Assembly (NCBI GenBank): GCA_041487355.1
Contig: JBGPND010000078.1
Coordinates: 1 to 21,452, forward strand
Direction: 5' to 3'
Source of the DNA: JAMXLO01 sp041487355
GTDB lineage: Bacteria; Pseudomonadota; Alphaproteobacteria; Acetobacterales; Acetobacteraceae
DNA length: 21,452 bases
Made by a program: the position numbers and the translations under genes. This document shows, piece after piece, positions 6,771 to 13,600 of this stretch. The notes beneath the pieces are model-generated. The model had not been told where the DNA came from. It saw only the letters and a list, made by a program, of their open reading frames with translations, and searched no databases. The number at the start of each line of letters is the position of its first letter. Position 1 is the first letter of the stretch.

Positions 6771-7859
6771 CGTACTCTCGCTGCGCGACGTGATCCTGTT
6801 CAGCAACCGTTCTGCCACATCGCGCCATGCCAGACGCGGATCCACCGGCGCTAGGCCAGGCTGCTCGCCCGGAGACGCAAGAAGCAGGCCGCGCAGCGCG
6901 GCGGCCAAGCTGCCGGCGTCCGGCTCGCACAACGTCGCCAACGTCTCGCCGCGCAACTGCTCGATCAGACCACCGACCCGCGTCGACACGACGAAGCGTC
7001 CGGCGGCGATCGCGGCCGGGGCGACGCCGCTCTGGCTCGCCTCCTTGTATGGCAGCACCAGCACGTCGGCCCAGGCGATCAGGGAACCGACCTCATCCTC
7101 CGGTGCCCAGCGGTTCTCCACCGTAACCGCCGGCAGCGCACGCAGGGCGGCGAGTTCCGCGCTTTCCGGACCACTGCCGACCACGCGTAGTTCCCATCCC
7201 GGCTGTGTGTCGAGCTGCCGCACGGCGCTGGCCAGCAGATCGAGGCCCTTGTAGGGCAGCAGCCGGCCGAAGCACAGCAGCCGCAACGGTCCGCCATGCG
7301 CACGCGGCGGCAGAGGGGGCGGCCCGAACACGAATGGCGGATGCGAGATGACGAACAGCCTGTCCGGGTCCACGGCGCGCTGCTGTCTGAGCCGCGCGGC
7401 GACATGTTCGCTCAACGCAGCAACGGCGTCGGCGCGGCGGATCAATCGCCGCTGCAGGAACATCAGGAGCGGCGTCGAGTCGCCGGGATGCGGGTCGGCG
7501 TCGTGCACGATTACGACGACCGGCACGCCGATCCGCCGCAGTGCCGCAAGCAGCAGCAGGTCGAGCGGCCCGGGCATGGCACAGATCGCCAGGTCGGGGC
7601 GCAGCGCCGCGAGCCGCCGGGCAAGCCGGGCAACGATCAGCGGTGCCTGTAGCCACCGCCAGGCGAGCTCGACCACGCTCGAATAGGTTGCCACCGGCAA
7701 CTGGCAATTCGGCGGATCGGGCCCGTGGAGAATTTCCGCGCCGGTGGCGAGGGACAGCAGGGCATCGGTGCCGGGGATCAGTCGCAGTCCATCCGCCAGC
7801 GCCGCCGCGAAGCGCGGCCCCGCTCCGCGACGCCCCCATTGCCAGACCAAAACCCTCAT
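6735..7859 (-). CDS. Glycosyltransferase, GT4-like (GT-B fold)
   Basis: Retaining GT-B transferase, probably cytosolic and acting on a glycolipid or polysaccharide intermediate; donor and acceptor unknown. 374 residues. The N-terminal Rossmann domain includes LRPDLAICAMPGPLDLLLL (about 86-104) and VVVIVHDADPHPGD (about 114-127). The C-terminal domain has LLCFGRLLPYKGLDLL at 194-209, ELRVVGSGPE at 223-232 and the donor-site region VLVLPYKEASQSGVAPAAIA (266-285) with Glu273. The last 15 residues (SESTPRPRSGRGRHA) and the TAG at 6735 come from the palindromic repeat, so the native C-terminus has been replaced or slightly extended. The start overlaps the stop of the next glycosyltransferase gene by 4 nt (ATGA), implying translational coupling and joint function. 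Confidence 0.88.
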   Translation of the reverse strand: MRVLVWQWGRRGAGPRFAAALADGLRLIPGTDALLSLATGAEILHGPDPPNCQLPVATYSSVVELAWRWLQAPLIVARLARRLAALRPDLAICAMPGPLDLLLLAALRRIGVPVVVIVHDADPHPGDSTPLLMFLQRRLIRRADAVAALSEHVAARLRQQRAVDPDRLFVISHPPFVFGPPPLPPRAHGGPLRLLCFGRLLPYKGLDLLASAVRQLDTQPGWELRVVGSGPESAELAALRALPAVTVENRWAPEDEVGSLIAWADVLVLPYKEASQSGVAPAAIAAGRFVVSTRVGGLIEQLRGETLATLCEPDAGSLAAALRGLLLASPGEQPGLAPVDPRLAWRDVAERLLNRITSRSESTPRPRSGRGRHA

Positions 7860-9082
7860 GCCGCCATGGAGAATCCCACAGAGAGGCCGATGCCACGCAG
7901 CGCGTCGGCCAGGGGTTCGGCACCCAGCCTCGCCATCACCGCGCTCCTGCCACGGGCGCCGAGTGCGGCACGCTCGGCGGCATCATCGGCCAAGCGGCGC
8001 AACTGCGCCACAGCTTCCTGCACGTCCGGCTCCGCCCAAACCGCGCCTGGCACATCGTAGACGTGGCGGGCATCGCGTGCCGGCACCAGCCGGTAGCCAA
8101 CCAGGGCGGCGCTCTCGCTGTCCATGAACTCCATGTTGCCCGACCAGCCGGTGGCGATCACCGGCTTGCCGCGCAGCATCGCCTCTGCCGGCACCAGACC
8201 GAGGCCCTCGGCACGATGCAGCGACAGCACGATGTCGCACGTGCTCAGCAACGCGGCATGATCGTCGGCCGGCAATACGCGCGTCTCGATGCGGATATTC
8301 GGCGCTGCCGCCGCTGCAGCGGCGATGACGGAGAAGTCGCGCGGAAAGTGATCGGGATTGCCCACCTTCAACAGCAGCATGCGGTCCTTCCGGTTGCCGA
8401 ATGCCGCGCGGAAGGCGGCGATCGCCGCCAGCGGATTCTTGCGCTCGAGCGAGGAGGCCAGGTTGAACGACACCAGCACGATCACGGCCGTGTCCGGCAG
8501 GCCGAACGCGGACCGGTCGAGTGCCGCCCGCGTCGCTGGCAAAGCGCCCAGGGGCGGCGGGACAACACGCACCCGGCCCGGTGCGATTGTTTCCATCGCG
8601 GCGGCGGTGAAGCGGGACGGCACCCAGATCTCGTGCACGAAGCGCAAGCCCGCCCGCCACTCCGGCGGCACGCATGGCAGCTCCCACGCCCAGTAGCCGA
8701 CAACGCGCCGCCCCCGCAGCAAGGCTCGCGGCATGCGCATCAGCGCGCAGGGCAGCATCGGAGCATTCACATGCACGACGAGCGCCGCGCCAGGCGGCGG
8801 CAGCTCACCCCACGGCGCCATCAGATCCAGCGGCCAGGATGGCATGCCGAGACAATGCAACCCGCGCAGCATGAGTCGTGCGCTTTCACCGAGACCGGTG
8901 GGTTGGCTGAGCTCGCCGGCGACAGCCAAACCATGCAGGACGGGTGGCGGCTGCCGATCCGGGCGCGGCGCCATCAGCGAGGTTGCGCCGGTAAACACGT
9001 AACGGCGCGGGCGCGCCGGAAGCAGACGCCAGGACCGGTGCGCGAGTGACAGCGTGAGTGCGTTGGCACGCATAGGCGGCAC
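7856..9082 (-). CDS. Glycosyltransferase family 4 protein
   Basis: GT-B glycosyltransferase of 408 residues. The donor-binding EX7E motif is intact: Glu292 and Glu300 in AEGLGLVPAEAM, followed by GKPVIATGWSGNMEFM. Other features are GELSQPTGLGESARLMLRGL (57-75), typical of the acceptor-side loop, and the interdomain stretch VWVPSRFTA-like EIWVPSRFTA (151-160). Start is GTG 9082 or ATG 9073; both lie inside a perfect 23-bp palindrome. It begins 25 nt after the dppF stop on the same strand, so transcription may read through from the importer operon, although no functional link to peptide uptake is evident. It is coupled to the following glycosyltransferase by a 4-nt overlap. Confidence 0.9.
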   Translation of the reverse strand: MPPMRANALTLSLAHRSWRLLPARPRRYVFTGATSLMAPRPDRQPPPVLHGLAVAGELSQPTGLGESARLMLRGLHCLGMPSWPLDLMAPWGELPPPGAALVVHVNAPMLPCALMRMPRALLRGRRVVGYWAWELPCVPPEWRAGLRFVHEIWVPSRFTAAAMETIAPGRVRVVPPPLGALPATRAALDRSAFGLPDTAVIVLVSFNLASSLERKNPLAAIAAFRAAFGNRKDRMLLLKVGNPDHFPRDFSVIAAAAAAAPNIRIETRVLPADDHAALLSTCDIVLSLHRAEGLGLVPAEAMLRGKPVIATGWSGNMEFMDSESAALVGYRLVPARDARHVYDVPGAVWAEPDVQEAVAQLRRLADDAAERAALGARGRSAVMARLGAEPLADALRGIGLSVGFSMAA

Positions 9083-9094
9083 GGTGCCGCCTAT
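9072..9094. repeat. Perfect 23-bp palindrome over a translation start
   Basis: ATAGGCGGCAC (9072-9082), one base, then GTGCCGCCTAT (9084-9094): 11-bp perfect arms. On the minus strand the GTG (9082) and ATG (9073) candidate starts of the GT4 gene lie within it. There is no T-run, so a simple terminator for dppF is unlikely. An mRNA hairpin hiding the start, or a dyad operator, are both possible. Confidence 0.7.
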
Positions 9095-9107
9095 TGATTA
9101 AGCCCGA

Positions 9108-10117
9108 CTAAATCCGGTCGTTCAAATGGCAGGCGCTGTGATGCCCCGGCGCGATTTCGCGCAGCCGCGGCGGCGCCTCGGCGCAGCGAGGCATCGCGTG
9201 CGGGCAACGTGGATGGAAGTGGCAGCCGGACGGCGGGGTGAGCGGGCTGGGGATCTCGCCCTTGATGGCGGTGAAGCGCCGCTTGCGCGCTTCGATGCGC
9301 GGCACCTCGGCGAGCAGCGCCTGGGTGTAGGGATGGTTGGGCCGCGTGAACACCTCTTCCGCCGGTGCGCTCTCGACGATGCGGCCGAGATACATGATCA
9401 GCACGCGGTCCGAGAGATGCTCCACCACGCCCAGGTCATGGCTGATGAACAGGTAGGTGAGGTCCAGCTCGCGGCGCAGGTCCATGAACAGGTTGAGGAT
9501 CTGCGCCTGGATCGAAACGTCGAGCGCCGCCACCGCTTCGTCGCAGACCAGGAACTCGGGCTGCACGGCGAGCGCGCGGGCGATGCCGATGCGCTGGCGC
9601 TGGCCGCCGGAGAACTGGTGCGGATAGCGGCGCTTGAAAGATGGATCGAGGCCGGCGCGGCGGAGCTGTGCATCGAGATAGGCATCGAATCCGTCACGCG
9701 TGACCAAGCCATGCACCAGCGGCGCCTCGCCGACGATGTCCGCGACGCGGAGGCGCGGATTGAGCGAGGCATACGGATCCTGGAAGATCATCTGGACCTT
9801 CAGCTTCGCATCGCGTGCCGGTTCCGGCCCCAGCGTGGTGATGTCCTGGCCCTTGAACATCACCTGCCCGTCCGACGGCGGCATGATGCCGGCGACCATG
9901 CGGCCGAGCGTCGATTTGCCGCAGCCGGACTCGCCGACCAGGCCGACCACCTCGCCGCGTGCGACCGCCAGGTCGACATGGTCGACCGCTTGCACCACTT
10001 CGTTCTTCGGGATGGCGCCAAGCCGGCGCGACAGCGAGCGCGCGAGGCGGGCGCCAGCGTCATACGTCGGGCCGAAGCGCTTGGAAACGCCGCGCAGCTC
10101 GATGATCGGCGCCTCGG

Positions 10118-10121
<4 letters not shown>
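9108..10121 (-). CDS. dppF: Dipeptide/oligopeptide ABC importer ATP-binding protein, DppF-type
   Basis: One of two ATPases energising a peptide-type importer. 337 residues: Walker A GESGCGKST at 63-71, Q-loop FQDPYASLNPR at 113-123, signature SGGQRQRIGIARAL at 171-184, Walker B LVCDE at 191-195, H-loop His228 in FISHDLGVV. The C-terminal oligopeptide-transporter domain contains CHFHPRCPHA, a Cys cluster typical of this subfamily. The residue after the Walker B Glu is Ala (CDEAVAALDVS) where CDEPVSALDVS is usual; this is unlikely to abolish function. Its start overlaps the dppD stop by 4 nt (ATGA). The symbol denotes position in the operon; true substrates may differ from dipeptides. Confidence 0.93.
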
Positions 10122-11091
<970 letters not shown>

Positions 11092-11095
<4 letters not shown>

Positions 11096-11994
11096 CGCTT
11101 CAGTCGCGGGTTCAGCACGTCGCGCAACTGGTCGCCGACCAGGTTGATGGCGACAATGGTGACCAGCAACGCGATCCCCGGATAGAAGCTGATCCAGTAC
11201 TTGCCCGACAGCATGTACTGGTAGCCGTTGGCGATCAGCAGGCCGAGCGAGGGCTCGGTGATCGGCACGCCGAGGCCGAGGAAGGACAGGGTGGCTTCCA
11301 GTGTGATGGCACGCGCCACCTGCTGCGTGCCGACGACGATCAGCGGAGGCAGGCAGTTCGGCAGCAGATGGCGGAACATGATGCGCCGCTTCGGCAGCGC
11401 GAGACATTCCGCGGCCTCGATGTATTCGCGCCGGCGTTCCACCAGGGCGGAGGCGCGCACGGTGCGCGTGTAGTACGCCCATTCGACGATGACCAGCGCG
11501 AGCGTGACGTTCATCACGCCCTTGCCGAGCATGGCGAGGATCATCAGCGCGACCAGGATGGAGGGGAAGGAGAGCTGCAGGTCCACGAAGCGCATGATCG
11601 CGGCATCAGTGCGCCCGCCGGCATAGGCGGAGAGCAGGCCGAGTGCCGTGCCGAAGATGCAGGCGATGAGTGCCGATCCGACGCCAACGCCGAGCGAGAT
11701 GCGCAGGCCATACAGCATGCCGGAGAACATGTCGCGGCCCTGGTCGTCCGTGCCGAGGATGTAGGTATAGCCGGCAAGCGAAGCGGAGCCTGGCGGAAGG
11801 CGTCCATCCATGATGTCGAGTTGCGACAGGTCGTAGGGGTTCTGCGGCGTGATCAACGAGGCGAAGATCGCCAAGAGGCCGATCAGGACGAACACCACGA
11901 GGCCGAGGAGTGCGACGCGCGATGCGGCGAATTCCGCCACGAAGCGGCGGAACGGGGTTTCCTCGCGGATGGCGGGGAGAGTGGTGGTGCTCAT
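11092..11994 (-). CDS. dppC: Dipeptide-type ABC importer permease, DppC-type
   Basis: Inner-membrane permease, 300 residues from the ATG at 11994. The OppC-type N-terminus and first membrane helix lie at about 27-48, LGTDDQGRDMFSGMLYG at 80-96, further helices at about 102-125 and 140-175, and the ATPase-docking EAA loop YIEAAECLALPKRRIMFRHL at 191-210. The frame stays open to an ATG at 12039, but those 15 extra residues (MAGPVPAIRSGTDVA) are encoded by the repeat arm of the GIY-YIG cassette and are not family sequence. Neither start has an obvious Shine-Dalgarno sequence. I infer the native leader was removed or displaced by the insertion. The partner permease dppB lies 601 nt upstream instead of the usual few bases. 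Confidence 0.92.
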
Positions 11995-12003
11995 GGCGAC
12001 GTC

Positions 12004-12095
12004 GGTGCCGCTACGGATGGCCGGGACAGGCCCGGCCATGACGGTGCATTTTTAACGTCATGGCCGGGCCTGTCCCGGCCATCCGTAGCGGCACC
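12004..12095. repeat. Perfect 40-bp inverted repeat, left boundary of the GIY-YIG cassette
   Basis: Arms 12004-12043 and 12056-12095 are exact reverse complements over 40 bp, separated by 12 nt that include TTTTT. Inside each arm ATGGCCGGG-ACAGG-CCCGGCCAT is a hairpin of its own (9-bp stem, 5-nt loop). The whole can therefore adopt one long stem or two shorter hairpins. The shared core, GCCGCTACGGATGGCC followed by GGGACAGGCCCGGCC and ATGACGGTG, recurs at 12450-12489 and, shortened, at 12539-12561. It begins 9 nt before the dppC start. Confidence 0.95.
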
Positions 12096-12124
12096 AACCT
12101 GTCGTTGGTTGCCTGTTAACCAAC
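12093..12124 (+). promoter_or_regulatory. Leader with competing hairpins ahead of the GIY-YIG gene
   Basis: Three short complementary blocks follow the repeat: CCAAC (12094-12098), GTTGGTT (12104-12110) and AACCAAC (12118-12124). The middle block can pair with either neighbour (7 bp with the right one), giving two exclusive folds directly upstream of the AAGG ribosome-binding site at 12133-12136. Regulation is only a possibility. Confidence 0.35.
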
Positions 12125-12143
12125 GGGTCTCCAAGGTGAACCC

Positions 12144-12434
12144 ATGCGTGGCGGATGGGTATACATCATGGCGAACCAGCCCTTCGGTTCGCTGTACGTC
12201 GGCGTCACGAATGACATTGCCCGCCGGTCGTGGGAACATCGGCTTGGCGTCTGCGAAGGGTTCACCAAGCGCTGCCATCTGACGATGCTGGTGTACACCG
12301 AATGGCACGAGGACATCCTCAGCGCGATCCAACGCGAGAAAAACATCAAGCATTGGCCGCGGATGTGGAAACTGAACCTGATCGAGGCACAGAATCCAGA
12401 CTGGCGGAATCTCTACGACAGCCTGATCGCATAA
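12144..12434 (+). CDS. GIY-YIG nuclease domain protein
   Basis: A 96-residue single-domain GIY-YIG endonuclease, short-form, UvrC-N/UPF0213-like. The signature is present as VYI at 6-8 and YVG at 18-20. Arg27/Arg28 (IARRSWEH) supply the usual arginine, His32 follows, and REKNIKHWPRMWK (64-76) carries the candidate metal-binding Glu65. NPDW at 84-87 is typical of this subgroup. Nothing is truncated and all expected catalytic residues are in place, so it is probably active. ATG 12144 follows AAGG at seven bases. It lies opposite to, and inside, the dpp operon between dppB and dppC, bracketed by inverted-repeat pairs. I recall closely similar 90-100 residue proteins in many copies in some Bradyrhizobium and Acetobacteraceae genomes, which suggests a selfish or repeat-associated life. 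DNA target and biological role are unknown. Confidence 0.9.
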   Translation: MRGGWVYIMANQPFGSLYVGVTNDIARRSWEHRLGVCEGFTKRCHLTMLVYTEWHEDILSAIQREKNIKHWPRMWKLNLIEAQNPDWRNLYDSLIA

Positions 12435-12440
12435 GGCCCC

Positions 12441-12572
12441 GGCGCCGGAGCCGCTACGGATGGCCGGGACAGGCCCGGCCATGACGGTGAAATACCGGAC
12501 ATGCCTGCCTGTGCCGCTATGAGCGCCCTGGCTCCTTCCACCGTCATGGCCATCCGTAGCGGCTCCGGCGCC
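12441..12572. repeat. Inverted-repeat pair, right boundary of the GIY-YIG cassette, one arm shortened
   Basis: The left arm (12441-12489) starts GGCGCCGGAGCCGCTACGG and then carries the full core with its internal hairpin. The right arm (12539-12572) is its reverse complement except that 15 nt, GGGACAGGCCCGGCC, are absent, leaving ATGGCC joined directly to ATGACGGTG. The missing piece lies between GGCC direct repeats, consistent with slippage across the hairpin or its precise excision. The spacer of 49 nt holds no gene. The outermost ~9 bp (GGCGCCGGA) differ from those of the left pair. Confidence 0.92.
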
Positions 12573-12595
12573 GGGCATGACGTTGAAGACGATGC

Positions 12596-13570
12596 TCACC
12601 CCTTCGCCTCCAGCCGCACGCGTGGATCGAGCACGGTGTAGAGCAGGTCGACCACCAGGTTGATCGTGACGAACAGCAGCACGATCATCATCAGATACGC
12701 AACGATCACCGGCCGGTCCAGCACGTTGATCGAATCGATGATCAGCTTGCCCATACCCGGCCAGGCGAACACGCTTTCGGTCACCACGGCGAAGGCGATG
12801 GTGGACCCCAGCTCCAGCCCGACCACGGTCACCACCGGGATCATGATGTTCTTCAGCACGTGCACGAAGATCACTCGCGCCGGCGTCAATCCCTTGGCGC
12901 GGGCGAACTTGATGAAATCCATCGGCAGCGTCTCGCGCACCCCCGCGCGCGTCAGGCGCAACACCAGCGAGATGTTGAACAGCGACAGATTGAGCGCCGG
13001 CAGCAACAGGTGGCGCAGTCCGTCCAGCGTCAGGAACGACCACTGCACGCCGAACAGCTCGGCCGTGGTGCCACGGCCGGTGCTCGGCAGCCAGCCGAGC
13101 TGCACCGCGAACACCATGATCAGCATCAGCCCGACCCAGAACGTGGGCAGCGAGAAGCCCAAGATGCTGCCGGCCATGATGGCGCGCGCCGCCGCGCCTT
13201 CGGGATACAAGCCGGCATACAGCCCGAGCGGGATGCCGAGGATCACCGACATCAACACCGCGGTGACCGCCAGCTCCATCGTCGCCGGCATGCGTTGCGC
13301 GATCAGCCGGAGTGCCGGTTCGTTGAACACGAAGCTGCGGCCCAGATTGCCGTGCAGCGCGTCATTGACGAACAGCAAATATTGCTTCCATAGCGGCTGG
13401 TCGAGCCCGAGTGCGGCGATGATGCGCGCGCGCTCCGCCTGGTCCGCCTCGGGCGAGATCAGGATGTCCACGGGGTTGCCGATTACGTGCACGCCGATGA
13501 ACACGATCACCGACATGGCGAGCACGACGAACAGCGCCTGGATCAGCCGCCGGATCAGCCAGGTTGTCAT
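12596..13570 (-). CDS. dppB: Dipeptide-type ABC importer permease, DppB-type
   Basis: Inner-membrane permease of 324 residues, first of the importer genes. The first helix lies at about 9-30, followed by the family motifs DALHGNLGRSF at 70-80, RMPATMEL at 93-100, LPTFWVGLMLIMVF at 141-154 and GWLPSTGRG at 159-167. The EAA docking loop FIKFARAKGLTPARVIFVHV is at 219-238, with more helices to the C-terminus (ending DPRVRLEAKG). A GGGAGACC ribosome-binding site precedes the ATG. It starts 30 nt after the M81 peptidase stop, so the two are probably cotranscribed. No periplasmic substrate-binding protein (dppA) is encoded in the window. It is separated from dppC by the GIY-YIG cassette. Confidence 0.94.
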   Translation of the reverse strand: MTTWLIRRLIQALFVVLAMSVIVFIGVHVIGNPVDILISPEADQAERARIIAALGLDQPLWKQYLLFVNDALHGNLGRSFVFNEPALRLIAQRMPATMELAVTAVLMSVILGIPLGLYAGLYPEGAAARAIMAGSILGFSLPTFWVGLMLIMVFAVQLGWLPSTGRGTTAELFGVQWSFLTLDGLRHLLLPALNLSLFNISLVLRLTRAGVRETLPMDFIKFARAKGLTPARVIFVHVLKNIMIPVVTVVGLELGSTIAFAVVTESVFAWPGMGKLIIDSINVLDRPVIVAYLMMIVLLFVTINLVVDLLYTVLDPRVRLEAKG

Positions 13571-13600
13571 TGGTCTCCCGAGCCCCTTGCGTGGCTTATA

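Larger units (their letters stand above)
12004..12572 (+). mobile_element. Putative GIY-YIG/palindrome cassette interrupting the dpp operon
   Basis: About 570 bp: inverted-repeat pair, GIY-YIG gene on the strand opposite to the operon, inverted-repeat pair. In dpp-type operons dppB and dppC normally abut; here they are 601 nt apart and everything between is this unit plus about 30 nt. GACGT occurs just outside both ends (11998-12002 and 12579-12583) and could be a 5-bp target duplication, though so short a match may be chance. No transposase, integrase or other mobility protein is present, so the nuclease or a protein encoded elsewhere would have to act. Calling it mobile is inference from position, opposite orientation and boundary repeats. 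Confidence 0.6.

Noticed and set aside
4381..7254. A 957-codon open frame on the plus strand
   Set aside because: It runs antisense to the D-tartrate dehydratase and part of a glycosyltransferase and out of frame with the GT87 gene; it is low-complexity Arg/Ala/His-rich sequence with no family motif, a usual by-product of high GC.
12004..12095. Inverted repeat read as an ordinary bidirectional terminator
   Set aside because: The T-run is in the loop, not after the stem, the arms are far longer than needed, and the same core recurs on the other side of the nuclease gene.
11998..12583. GACGT on both sides as proof of transposition
   Set aside because: A 5-bp match in GC-rich DNA is weak; kept only as a possibility to be tested with an empty-site comparison.
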